The notes under the pieces are model-generated. The model was given only the letters and a program-made list of their open reading frames with translations, was not told the DNA's origin and made no database searches. Below, piece by piece: positions 20,998 to 30,799 of a DNA stretch of 64,000 nt; the first letter of the stretch is position 1, and each line of letters starts with the position of its first letter. The stretch covers positions 62,001 to 126,000 of the forward strand of contig JAIRNY010000012.1 in assembly GCA_031257835.1 (NCBI GenBank), given 5' to 3'. Source of the stretch: Candidatus Endomicrobiellum cryptotermitis (GTDB lineage Bacteria; Elusimicrobiota; Endomicrobiia; Endomicrobiales; Endomicrobiaceae). The position numbers and the translations under genes are program-made.

Positions 20998-22931
20998 AAA
21001 ATAAATTGTTAGAAAAGAATATTAGTATAGTACTTATACTAATCTTTTTTTGTTGTTTTTCTTTTGCTAAAAAAGCTCTAATGACTTATAACTTGGAAAT
21101 GGAAGTTAAGGAATTGCAAGCTAAAATTTCTGATCCAACCGCTCCAAAAACAATAAAAATTGTTTTTTATGCAATAGACGGAGATTCGAATAATATAGAT
21201 TTAAGTTTTTTCATTAAAAATAATATATGGTATCAGAAAGCTCATGACAAAGATATAAGAGGTCTTAATTACGTGTATGCAGAAGTTCCAATTAAATTGA
21301 TTTCACAAGCGCAAGAAGTTAGCGGTGTGGACTACTTAGACACAGATTCTTCTATTATAGCTCACCCATTAGAAGTTATTTCTGAGGGTAGAGATGCAAT
21401 AGATGCTACTAAGTTTGTTATAAGCGGTATTGATGGCAAAGGTGTAAAACTTGCAGTTATTGATACTAGCTTTAAAAATTTCGATGTCTTGCAAAAGCAA
21501 GGCAAACTTCCTCAAACGCTTATAGCAAAAGATTTTGTAGGCAAGGATGGTACTACAGTTACAGATTTAGATCCTAGATTAGAAACAGCCCTGCATGGAT
21601 CAGCATGTGCAGAAATAATTTGTGATATTGCTCCTTGTGTGGAATTGCACTTACTAAAAGTAAAAAATAATGGAGACTTAAGCAATGCTTACATTTATTG
21701 TGTAAATAATGGGATAAACATTGTAAGCTGTTCTTTAGGTTTTGATGGCGAATGTTTTATGGACGGAACAAGCTCTTCTGCAAGAACAGTTGATAATTTT
21801 ACTAACAACAATAATATTTTATCTATTGTAGCAGCTGGCAATGGAGCTCAAAAGTCTTGGTTTGGAAAATATCAGGAAGCAACTCCAAATTTTATGAGAT
21901 TTGCAAACGGTACTGATTTTTTAGCTATTCAAATTAGCTCAAATGCTACGATTAACCTTATGTGGAACGATTTTGCTGCTAAAGCTACAAAGTACGATTT
22001 ACTCATTTATACATATGACGAAAGAACCCTTCTAGCTTCAACTAATTATGCTCCTGGTACTCCTCCTAAGGTTTATATCACAAATCCACACGGCCACACT
22101 CTTTACAAGTTAAAGATTCAAAGGACTGTAGATCCTCAGGCTAATAGAGAATTAAGATTGTTTATTTCAAATGATGAAACAAAAGTAAATACTGTTGTAA
22201 ACACAATAGATGTAAACCCAGAGTCTAGTATTTCTTCTCCTGGAGACTCTAAAACTGCATTAACAGTGGGCGCTGTAAATGTTTTCAAATATGCTTCTGG
22301 CAGTGTAGATGTTTATAGTGCTAGAGGACCTCTGAGAAATCAAATTTCTCCTACTGACAGCATAAAGCCTGAGGTGGCTGCTCCTACAGGTGTTACAACT
22401 ATATCTTATGGTCCTCGTTCTTTTAAAGGAACTTCTTCAGCTTGCCCTCATGTTGCTGGAGCTGCTGCACTTCTTTTAAGTTTAGATCCTACACTTTCAA
22501 CAAATACCGCAAATGGTAAATTTAAAAAAAAAGTTTTAGAAAATGTAAACCCAGTATATGCGCCGGACTCACCTAACAATACTTATGGGTACGGTAAGCT
22601 TATTTTAAATAATAACATTATCCCGTTTAATAATATTGGAAAATTTGTATGTTATCCAACCCCAGTTAGTTTAAGTGAAAAAGGGTATATAAAAATAACA
22701 AATTTTCCTTTTCATACATCTATGATAGATGTTGTGGTTTATACAGTGACTGGAGAGTTTGTAAAATCTTTTAATTCAGAAGATTTACTAAATGATGTTA
22801 CTTTAAATAAAAGAATGATTAAGTGGGACTTAAAAAACCAAAATGGTGCCATAGTTGCTCCGGGTGTGTACTTTATAAGTATAAAAACTTTGATTAGTAA
22901 CCAAGTTAAAAAAGTTGCTATTTCAAGGTGA
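20994..22931 (+). CDS. Subtilisin-like (S8) serine protease with C-terminal sorting/FlgD-like domain
   Basis: VKLAVIDTSF (Asp), LHGSACAEI (His), FKGTSSACPHVAGAAALLL (Ser); C-terminal VYTVTGEFVKSFNS...KWDLKNQNGAIVAPGVYFISIKT resembling type-A sorting domains. Confidence 0.9.
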   Translation: MKNKLLEKNISIVLILIFFCCFSFAKKALMTYNLEMEVKELQAKISDPTAPKTIKIVFYAIDGDSNNIDLSFFIKNNIWYQKAHDKDIRGLNYVYAEVPIKLISQAQEVSGVDYLDTDSSIIAHPLEVISEGRDAIDATKFVISGIDGKGVKLAVIDTSFKNFDVLQKQGKLPQTLIAKDFVGKDGTTVTDLDPRLETALHGSACAEIICDIAPCVELHLLKVKNNGDLSNAYIYCVNNGINIVSCSLGFDGECFMDGTSSSARTVDNFTNNNNILSIVAAGNGAQKSWFGKYQEATPNFMRFANGTDFLAIQISSNATINLMWNDFAAKATKYDLLIYTYDERTLLASTNYAPGTPPKVYITNPHGHTLYKLKIQRTVDPQANRELRLFISNDETKVNTVVNTIDVNPESSISSPGDSKTALTVGAVNVFKYASGSVDVYSARGPLRNQISPTDSIKPEVAAPTGVTTISYGPRSFKGTSSACPHVAGAAALLLSLDPTLSTNTANGKFKKKVLENVNPVYAPDSPNNTYGYGKLILNNNIIPFNNIGKFVCYPTPVSLSEKGYIKITNFPFHTSMIDVVVYTVTGEFVKSFNSEDLLNDVTLNKRMIKWDLKNQNGAIVAPGVYFISIKTLISNQVKKVAISR

Positions 22932-23026
22932 TATAACAATGATAAGATTTAGCTTATATAATAATTAGTGCATACTATATCTGCTTATTACAAAAATTTA
23001 CAAATAAAACAAAGAGAATTATAACA

Positions 23027-24553
23027 ATGTTTTCTCTAATTTACTCTGCGACGCTTAATGGAATAGATGCAAGTATAGTAGAAGTGGAAACTTATATTTC
23101 CTCAGGTATGCCAGTTTTTTCTATTGTTGGTTTGCCTGATGCTACAGTTAAAGAATCTCGCAATAGGGTTATTGCTGCAATAAAAAACTCAGGGTTCGAT
23201 TTCCCTACAAAAAAGATTACTATTAATTTAGCTCCAGCTGATATAAAAAAAGAAGGTGGTATTTTTGATTTACCAATAGCTTTGTGCATATTAGCAGCTA
23301 TTGGTAAAATAAAAAAAGAAAAGCTTAAAAAGTTTTGTGCAGTTGGAGAATTATCTTTAGATGGTAAAATAAGGGAAATTAAGGGAGCCTTACCTATTTC
23401 TTTGGCTTTACAAAAAAACAATATAAAAAATTTTATAGTTCCATTTGAAAATAGGCAAGAAGCATCTGTAGCAGGAAAGGCAAATGTTTTTCCATTTAAA
23501 ACTTTATCGGAAGTTATTCAATTTATTAATGATGAAACACTTGTTACCCCATATATGTACAACGAAAACGAAGTTGTTAGCAGTTTTTTAAATCATGAAT
23601 ATGATTTTTCAGATGTTAAAGGTCAAAAAAGTGCAATACGAGCTGCAGAAATTGCTGCTTCGGGTGGCCATAATTTGTTGATGTGTGGTCCACCTGGGTC
23701 AGGAAAAACTATGATAGCAAAACGTATCCCAAGTATTCTTCCTCCAATGACTTTTAATGAATCTATAGAAACTACAAAGGTATGGTCTGTTATAGGTAAC
23801 AATTTTTGTAAAGGGCTTATTAAAACCCGCACGTTTAGGAGTCCACATCATACTACTTCTGCCATTGCTTTAGCTGGTGGCGGAACTTATCCTAAACCTG
23901 GTGAGGTAAGTCTTGCACATAATGGTGTTTTGTTTTTAGATGAATTTGCAGAATTTAAAAGAGATTCTTTAGAGATTTTAAGACAACCTTTAGAAGATAA
24001 AAGAATAACAGTTTCTAGGGCGAAAAATAGTTTTACATTCCCTGCTTCATTTATGCTTGTTGCTGCTATGAACCCTTGTCCTTGTGGCAATTTGGGCCAT
24101 AGAGAAAAAGATTGTATTTGTACACCTTTGCAAATAAACAAATATAAAAATAAAATTTCGGGGCCTTTAATGGACAGAATAGATATTCATGTTGAAGTGT
24201 TAGCACTAAAATTATTTGAACTTACAGAGTTAAATGCTGTTTCAGAAAGTTCTGCAGAGATTAGAGAAAGAGTAATAAAGGCAAGACAAATACAAAATGA
24301 AAGGTTTTGTAAAAGTAAAATACATGCAAACGCTCAAATGCAATCAAAAGAAATAAAAAAACATTGTATTTTAAATAAAGATGCTTATGATATATTAAAA
24401 ATGTCTATGGAAAAACTGAAGTTTTCAGCTAGGTCCTATGATAAAATTTTAAAAGTTTCACGCACTATTGCGGATTTGGATAGAGTTGAAAAAATTGGTC
24501 CTAGTCATATAGCAGAGGCTGTAAAGTATAGATTTTCTGATAGAAATTTGTAA
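23027..24553 (+). CDS. comM: ComM/YifB Mg chelatase-like AAA ATPase
   Basis: SATLNGIDASIVEVETYISSGMPVFSIVGLPDATVKESRNRV; GPPGSGKTMIAKRIPSILPPM; MNPCPCGNLGH. Confidence 0.96.
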   Translation: MFSLIYSATLNGIDASIVEVETYISSGMPVFSIVGLPDATVKESRNRVIAAIKNSGFDFPTKKITINLAPADIKKEGGIFDLPIALCILAAIGKIKKEKLKKFCAVGELSLDGKIREIKGALPISLALQKNNIKNFIVPFENRQEASVAGKANVFPFKTLSEVIQFINDETLVTPYMYNENEVVSSFLNHEYDFSDVKGQKSAIRAAEIAASGGHNLLMCGPPGSGKTMIAKRIPSILPPMTFNESIETTKVWSVIGNNFCKGLIKTRTFRSPHHTTSAIALAGGGTYPKPGEVSLAHNGVLFLDEFAEFKRDSLEILRQPLEDKRITVSRAKNSFTFPASFMLVAAMNPCPCGNLGHREKDCICTPLQINKYKNKISGPLMDRIDIHVEVLALKLFELTELNAVSESSAEIRERVIKARQIQNERFCKSKIHANAQMQSKEIKKHCILNKDAYDILKMSMEKLKFSARSYDKILKVSRTIADLDRVEKIGPSHIAEAVKYRFSDRNL

Positions 24554-24959
24554 AGACAAAAAATGATAAATAAAAAATCTTTTAGTATCTACATGATCGA
24601 TAGAAGTAAGTATAAATTAGTAAGGTTTAGTTTATAATCTTACCTACGTTACTAGAGCAATCGCAAGTAAACATTTAAACAAATTAACAAACTCGCAAAA
24701 TGGTAAGACAAGAACGACTTAAATGTATTTTGCTTCAAACAATTTTTGTAGTATGTTTAAAATACTACAACATTGTGTGTATGTCTAATCAATACATGGT
24801 CTTGCAAGAAATATCTAAGAAATAGTATACTCTATAAACATCACATTAGTCACATTTATTTTGCTGGTTTTAGGCAATGTATGAAAGGGTATTTAAAAGA
24901 GTTTGATAAATTAGTTAACATTTAAAATAAAGTAGGAAAAAAATGAGTTAGGAGTTATT

Positions 24960-27377
24960 ATGTTAAGCAGAATTTTAGCGTGGAGAAAAATTGTGACAGG
25001 GTTTAGTATGTTATTTGTGGTTGCAAGTCGTGCTTTAGCAAGTGAAGCAAATTTAACCATTCCAGACTTGTCTTCTGTAAATTTTTTGGGGAATTTGATA
25101 GATGGTAAATCTCTTTTAATGTTTGGTTTTCTTGTTTGTATTTTTGGTTTAATTTTTGGAATTTATCATTTCCTAAAGATAAAAAATCTTCCAGTTCATA
25201 AGTCAATGCAGTCTATTTCAGAACTTATATATGAAACTTGTAAAACTTATCTTGTAACGCAGGGCAAGTTTATTATTATTTTAGAAATTTTGCTTGCAGC
25301 TATAATAGTTGTATATTTTGGTTTGCTAGAACATTTTTCATCGGTTAAAGTCATAACAATTGTCTTTTGTAGTCTTGTTGGTATACTTGGCAGCTACACT
25401 GTAGCGTGGTTTGGTATGAGAATTAACACATTTGCAAATTCTAGGACAGCTTTTGCAAGTTTAAAAGGCAAACCTTTTCCTCTTTACGCGATACCTCTTC
25501 GCGCAGGGATGAGTATTGGTATGCTCTTAATTAGTATAGAGCTTTTAATAATGCTTATTATTCTTCTTTTTATACCTTCAGATTTTGCAGGTCCTTGCTT
25601 TATAGGTTTTGCTATAGGAGAATCTTTAGGTGCTTCGGTTTTAAGAATAGCAGGTGGAATTTTTACAAAAATTGCAGATATTGGCTCAGATTTAATGAAA
25701 ATTGTTTTTAACATTAAAGAAGATGATGCAAGAAATCCTGGCGTTATTGCAGACTGTACGGGAGACAATGCTGGAGATTCTGTAGGTCCTACAGCAGACG
25801 GATTTGAAACTTACGGAGTTACAGGAGTAGCTCTTGTAACTTTTATAGTCCTTGCAGTAAACGAGCCTGTTTTGCAAGTAAAGCTTTTAGTGTGGATTTT
25901 TGTTATGCGTTTAATAATGCTTATTTCCAGTGCTCTTTCTTATGGAATTAACGCGTTATTTGCAAAAGTTAAATATTTGGTTGTAGATAAAATGAATTTT
26001 GAAGCTCCTTTAACTTCTCTAGTATGGATAACTTCAATAGTTTCTATAGTTTTGACATTTGTTATTTCTAACATTGTTATTGGAGATTTAGGAGATGGCT
26101 CTCTTTGGTGGAAACTTTCTCTTATAATTAGTTGTGGAACAGCAGCAGGAGCTATAATACCTGAACTTGTAAAAATTTTTACATCTGTAAGAAGTTCTTT
26201 TGTACAAAATGTAGTGAACTCTTCAAGACATGGAGGGTCTTCTCTTAACGTTCTTGCAGGGCTTACAGCTGGGAACTTCAGTTCTTATTGGATGGGAATA
26301 GCAATTATTATTCTTATGGCTATAGCTTATTTGATAAGTTCTTTAGGTCTTGGCGATATAATGATTGCTCCTGCAGTTTTTGCGTTTGGACTTGTAGCTT
26401 TTGGTTTCTTAGGTATGGGGCCTGTAACAATTGCTGTTGATTCTTATGGACCTGTTACAGATAATGCTCAGTCAGTGTATGAACTTTCGTTAATAGAGAA
26501 TATTCCTAGCATAGACAAAGAAATTGAAAAGGCATTTGGATTTAAGCCAACTTTTGAAAAATCTAAACTTTTACTTGAAGAAAACGATGGAGCTGGAAAT
26601 ACGTTTAAAGCCACAGCCAAACCAGTTCTTATAGGAACAGCTGTAGTAGGTGCTACAACAATGATTTTTTCTACAATTGTCATGCTTACAGATAAGCTTA
26701 CTACAGGGTTAGAATACTTATCTTTAATACATGCCCCTTTCTTGTTAGGTTTAATTGCAGGAGGTGCTGTAATTTATTGGTTTACGGGCGCATCTAACCA
26801 TGCTGTAACAAGTGGAGCATATAAAGCTGTAGAGTTTATTAAGAAAAATATTAAGCTTGACGGAACTGCTCAGAAAGCTTCTACACAAGACTCCAAAAAA
26901 GTTGTAGAAATATGTACGAAGTATGCTCAAAAAGGTATGATAAATTTGTTCATGGTTGTCTTTTTTACCACTTTAGCGTTTGCTTTTATCGAACCTTACT
27001 TTTTTATAGGATATCTTATTTCTATAGCTTTGTGTGGTCTTTTTCAGGCAATATTTATGGCAAACGCTGGGGGCGCTTGGGACAATGCAAAAAAATATGT
27101 TGAAGTTGATTTGCGTGAAAAGGGTACAGAGCTTCATAAAGCTACTGTTGTTGGTGACACGGTAGGAGATCCATTTAAAGACACTTCATCTGTAGCCATG
27201 AACCCTATTATTAAGTTTTCGACTCTTTTTGGTCTTTTAGCTTTAGAACTTGCAATAGTGCTTAATAATGAAGGTTCTTTAAGTATTATTCTTGCGGTTT
27301 TATTTTTTATAGTGTCTAGTGTTTTTGTAGTAAAATCTTTCACAGATATGAAAACAAAAGATGAAGAAGTAAAATAA
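24960..27377 (+). CDS. hppA: Membrane-bound proton/sodium-translocating pyrophosphatase
   Basis: DCTGDNAGDSVGPTADGFETYGVTG; GNTFKATAKPVLIGTAVVGA; GDTVGDPFKDTSSVAMNPIIK; many TM segments. Confidence 0.96.
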   Translation: MLSRILAWRKIVTGFSMLFVVASRALASEANLTIPDLSSVNFLGNLIDGKSLLMFGFLVCIFGLIFGIYHFLKIKNLPVHKSMQSISELIYETCKTYLVTQGKFIIILEILLAAIIVVYFGLLEHFSSVKVITIVFCSLVGILGSYTVAWFGMRINTFANSRTAFASLKGKPFPLYAIPLRAGMSIGMLLISIELLIMLIILLFIPSDFAGPCFIGFAIGESLGASVLRIAGGIFTKIADIGSDLMKIVFNIKEDDARNPGVIADCTGDNAGDSVGPTADGFETYGVTGVALVTFIVLAVNEPVLQVKLLVWIFVMRLIMLISSALSYGINALFAKVKYLVVDKMNFEAPLTSLVWITSIVSIVLTFVISNIVIGDLGDGSLWWKLSLIISCGTAAGAIIPELVKIFTSVRSSFVQNVVNSSRHGGSSLNVLAGLTAGNFSSYWMGIAIIILMAIAYLISSLGLGDIMIAPAVFAFGLVAFGFLGMGPVTIAVDSYGPVTDNAQSVYELSLIENIPSIDKEIEKAFGFKPTFEKSKLLLEENDGAGNTFKATAKPVLIGTAVVGATTMIFSTIVMLTDKLTTGLEYLSLIHAPFLLGLIAGGAVIYWFTGASNHAVTSGAYKAVEFIKKNIKLDGTAQKASTQDSKKVVEICTKYAQKGMINLFMVVFFTTLAFAFIEPYFFIGYLISIALCGLFQAIFMANAGGAWDNAKKYVEVDLREKGTELHKATVVGDTVGDPFKDTSSVAMNPIIKFSTLFGLLALELAIVLNNEGSLSIILAVLFFIVSSVFVVKSFTDMKTKDEEVK

Positions 27378-27404
27378 TAAAACAAAGAAAAACAGTTACA
27401 ATTA

Positions 27405-27455
27405 TTTTCGGGATGGCGAATGTCTATGTTAGTTTCGTCATCCCGAAAATTTTTA
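27405..27455 (+). terminator. 16-bp stem hairpin with T-run after hppA
   Basis: TTTTCGGGATGGCGAA-N13-TTCGTCATCCCGAAAA (one G-T wobble) followed by tttttaa. Confidence 0.8.
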
Positions 27456-27465
27456 ATGTACAAAA

Positions 27466-28158
27466 ATGAAATTTATAAGAAATGTTTTTGCACTTTTATT
27501 AATCCCAACAGTAGCAGCAATAGGATATACTTTTTTTAAAAGTTTTCTTATATTTGTAGTAAATTCCGGAAATAAGTTTGCTACATTTTGGGTAGGAATT
27601 TTAGTTTACATTGTGTTTCAAGTTGTTTTATATAAGCCAATGCGTGCATATGTTTTTGGGCACGAGCTATCACATGCTATTGTTGGCATTTTAAGTGGAG
27701 CTAAGATAAAAAAGTTTAATGCAGGCAAAGATAGTGGAAATGTAGTTTTAAGTAAAGATAACATATGTATTACATTAGCACCTTACTTTTCCCCTATATA
27801 CACAATTATTATACTGCTTACTTACTTTTTGTGCAGGTATTTTTTAGACGTAAAACCGTTTTATAATTATTTTCTTTTTTTTGTAGGAATGTCGATAGCT
27901 TTTCATATAGCTCTTACAATATATGTGCTTACAATAGAACAGTCAGACTTAAAAGTTTATGGAACTTTTTTTTCTTATATTATAATTCTTTTTATAAATT
28001 TTATAGTTTTTACTGTAATTTTTAGTTTAGTATTTTTAAATGAAATAAATATAAAAAGTATTTTTATAGAATATGCTGAAAATATAGTTTCTATATACAA
28101 ATTTATTTATTATGGAGTATTAGTAGATATATGGGTTTCATTCCAAAAGACGAAATAA
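27466..28158 (+). CDS. Polytopic membrane protein with HExxH-like motif (M50-like metalloprotease)
   Basis: FGHELSHAIVGILSGAKIKKF motif within a TM context. Confidence 0.6.
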   Translation: MKFIRNVFALLLIPTVAAIGYTFFKSFLIFVVNSGNKFATFWVGILVYIVFQVVLYKPMRAYVFGHELSHAIVGILSGAKIKKFNAGKDSGNVVLSKDNICITLAPYFSPIYTIIILLTYFLCRYFLDVKPFYNYFLFFVGMSIAFHIALTIYVLTIEQSDLKVYGTFFSYIIILFINFIVFTVIFSLVFLNEINIKSIFIEYAENIVSIYKFIYYGVLVDIWVSFQKTK

Positions 28159-28724
28159 AGAGAAAATTTATACATTTAATGTGCCTTATATATATATTAG
28201 CTTATTGGTATTTATCAAAAAAATTTGTTGTTTTGGGTTTAAGTATAGCTATAACTGTAGTTATATTTTTGGAAGTTTTAAGATTTAAAGTACATAGCTT
28301 TAATAGTTTTTTTAAAGATAACTTTAAAGGTTTTTATAGACAACAAGAAGCAGATAAAATGAGCGGCCTTGTTTGGACACTTTCAGGGGGACTTATTACT
28401 ATACTAATTTTTCCTAACAAGTATATGGTTTTTGCTAGTTTTTTCTACTTAGTTTTTGCAGACGCTGCAGCTGCTTTAATAGGAAGGGCTTTTGGTAAGC
28501 ATAAAATATTGTTTGGCAAAAGTTTAGAAGGCAGCATGGCTTGTTTTCTGGTATGTTTTATAATAGGTTTATTCATGTTCAATTTTTGGTTTGCATTTAT
28601 TGGAGCTATTATAGCAACATTTATAGAAGCTGTGCCTTGGAAATTAAATGACAATTTTTGGATGCAGATAATTAATGCCGGCATGTTAACTTTGTTGTCT
28701 ACTGTTTTTGTGTGGTCAAAATGA
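28131..28724 (+). CDS. SEC59/DGK1/VTE5-type CTP-dependent lipid kinase-like membrane protein
   Basis: EIKRKFIHLMCLIYILAYW; FADAAAALIGRAFGKHKILFGKSLEGSMACFL; TFIEAVPWKLNDNF. Confidence 0.75.
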   Translation: MGFIPKDEIKRKFIHLMCLIYILAYWYLSKKFVVLGLSIAITVVIFLEVLRFKVHSFNSFFKDNFKGFYRQQEADKMSGLVWTLSGGLITILIFPNKYMVFASFFYLVFADAAAALIGRAFGKHKILFGKSLEGSMACFLVCFIIGLFMFNFWFAFIGAIIATFIEAVPWKLNDNFWMQIINAGMLTLLSTVFVWSK

Positions 28725-29404
28725 AAAAGATATTAGTAATTTTATATATTTGCTTTTTTAACTTGTCTATTGCCCAATCAAAAACTTTTTATGCTGACGG
28801 CTCTAGATTTGATAAGAAAGTTGCTTTAACTTTTGATGACGGCCCAGGCAAAGCTACAGAAAAAATATTAGAAATTTTACAAGAAAAAAAGGTTAAAGCT
28901 ACATTTTTTATGTTAGGGATAAGTGTAGCAAGCAATCCTGATCTTGCAAAAGCCATTTTAAGCGAAGGTCACGAAATTGCAAACCATACTTATGGGCACG
29001 TAAATTTCTATTCTTACGAAAATGAAGATAAGTCTTTAAAGATGGAACAAGAAATTTTAAAAGCAGAAGATATAATAAAAAACACTTTAGGTGTAAAGAC
29101 TTTTCTAGTCAGGTTTCCTAATGGTTATGCAAGAGAGGATGCTATATCAACATCAAAGAAGTTAGGGTATTATGTAATTAACTGGAGTTTTGGGACAGAT
29201 TGGAAAGATATTCTAGCAAGTCAAATGTACTTAAAATACAAAAAGGCTATAACAAGTGGAGCAATATTTTTAATGCATGATTTGTTTAAAAACGAAAAAG
29301 TTATATCGTTTTTAGGAGACTTTATAGATGATATTAAAAATGAAGGGTACGAAATAGTTACAATAAGTGAGCTTCTTGATATAAAAGGTCCAAATGTAAA
29401 ATAA
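28721..29404 (+). CDS. Polysaccharide deacetylase family protein
   Basis: KKVALTFDDGPGKATEKILEIL; EIANHTYGHVNF; NodB homology motifs; signal peptide; ATGA overlap with upstream gene. Confidence 0.93.
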   Translation: MKKILVILYICFFNLSIAQSKTFYADGSRFDKKVALTFDDGPGKATEKILEILQEKKVKATFFMLGISVASNPDLAKAILSEGHEIANHTYGHVNFYSYENEDKSLKMEQEILKAEDIIKNTLGVKTFLVRFPNGYAREDAISTSKKLGYYVINWSFGTDWKDILASQMYLKYKKAITSGAIFLMHDLFKNEKVISFLGDFIDDIKNEGYEIVTISELLDIKGPNVK

Positions 29405-29670
29405 TGATGGAGGTCTTTATTAAAGTGGCTAATATTTTAATTTTATCAGTTGAACAAAGAAAAACTTGTGCTGTAAAAATTCAGGAGACTCTGACAAATT
29501 CAGGCTGTGAAATAAAAACAAGACTTGGCATACATGACAGTTCTTTGCAAACTTTTTCACAAAAAGGGCTTATTATTTTAGAAATCATTGCAGAAAATTC
29601 AGAGATTGATAATCTTGTCTTACAACTTCAAAAAATAGATGGTGTAAAAGTAAAACTTGTAACTATATAG
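29404..29670 (+). CDS. Small ACT-like protein, possibly TM1266/hydrogenase-associated regulator family
   Basis: ILILSVEQRKTCAVKIQETLTNSGCEIKTRLGIHD...IDNLVLQLQKIDGVKVKLVTI. Confidence 0.5.
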   Translation: MMEVFIKVANILILSVEQRKTCAVKIQETLTNSGCEIKTRLGIHDSSLQTFSQKGLIILEIIAENSEIDNLVLQLQKIDGVKVKLVTI

Positions 29671-29715
29671 ATATTTTCTAATAGATTAATTATAATTAAA
29701 CTGACAATGAAATTA

Positions 29716-30426
29716 TTACATAAAATGTTGTGCAATTAAAATAAAAATTATTCCTACAAAAAGCATAAGAGCAGTAGCTCTATTTTTACATTTGTGCGTT
29801 TCTGGTATTAAATCAGATGCGGACAAAAATATAAAAGATCCTGCTGTTATGCCAAGCAAAGATCCGAGGCTAGACGTAGAAATATTGTTTAATAGAAACA
29901 TACCAAGTATTGTTCCTGCCGGTGTAAAGCAGGCACTAAGCAAGGAAATATTAAAAATTTTCTTTTTAGACATTCCAGCGTGCAATAAAATACCTGAAAT
30001 TGTTATGCCGTCTGGAAGTTTGTGTAAGAGTATTGCTAAAGTTGTTAGAATTCCAAGGTTAGCGTTTGCTTCAAACCCTATTGCAATCATAAGGCCGTCT
30101 AATATAGAATGCAACAAAAGCCCTGTTATTGAAGCTACGTGAGTATGTTTACTGTTTGAACACTCATGGTCATGACAAGGATGAAACAAAACTACAAACT
30201 GCAAAAAGAACATAATAGAGAACCCTACTAGGGTATATATCATAGTTTTTGAATTTAGTTCTAACCCCTCAGGTATCAAATGGGAAAATGCAAGTGTAAG
30301 CATAACACCAGCAGCAAAATTGATTATAAGTAAAGAATTTTTTTCAGACCATTTATGAAATGTAATAAGTATAATAGAGCCCAGCATTGCAGTGCTAGCT
30401 GCTATAAGAGAGTAGACAATTTCCAT
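29716..30426 (-). CDS. ZIP family metal transporter
   Basis: MLTLAFSHLIPEGLE; LLHSILDGLMIAIGF; LAILLHKLPDGITISGILL; FIFLSASDLIPETH. Confidence 0.92.
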   Translation of the reverse strand: MEIVYSLIAASTAMLGSIILITFHKWSEKNSLLIINFAAGVMLTLAFSHLIPEGLELNSKTMIYTLVGFSIMFFLQFVVLFHPCHDHECSNSKHTHVASITGLLLHSILDGLMIAIGFEANANLGILTTLAILLHKLPDGITISGILLHAGMSKKKIFNISLLSACFTPAGTILGMFLLNNISTSSLGSLLGITAGSFIFLSASDLIPETHKCKNRATALMLFVGIIFILIAQHFM

Positions 30427-30799
30427 CTTTCCTCTGAAAATTATTTTTTGTAATTTATTGTATCTTTGTATAAATAACGAATAAAAATTATACTGCAGAA
30501 AAATATAGTTAAAACACGATCTACTAAACGATAGTTTTCAAATAAACTAAACCCAATGTTATAAAATTGAAAGTACACCTGTATAGAAATTTTTGTTACT
30601 AAAAGAGCAAGTAAAAAGAACTACAGATGTGGCCCAAGTCCTAAGTATAATATTTGCGCTTGTACTGCTAATAGCTTCCACAAAGACAAAGTTCATAGTA
30701 TTATAAGCGTTATAGGCAAACTTTTTTAGTGTAATGTTTAAATATCTGTAAATTTTAAGGTATATATGTTTAAACTTTCAAGTTTTTAAAAAATCTTTA

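Noticed and set aside
24560-24950. Intergenic gap with hairpin TTGTAGTAT...ATACTACAA
   Set aside because: Short AT-rich stem without a clear T-run; compatible with a weak terminator or chance.
30440-30780. Possible degraded membrane protein on the minus strand
   Set aside because: Readable hydrophobic stretches but several stops and no recognisable family.
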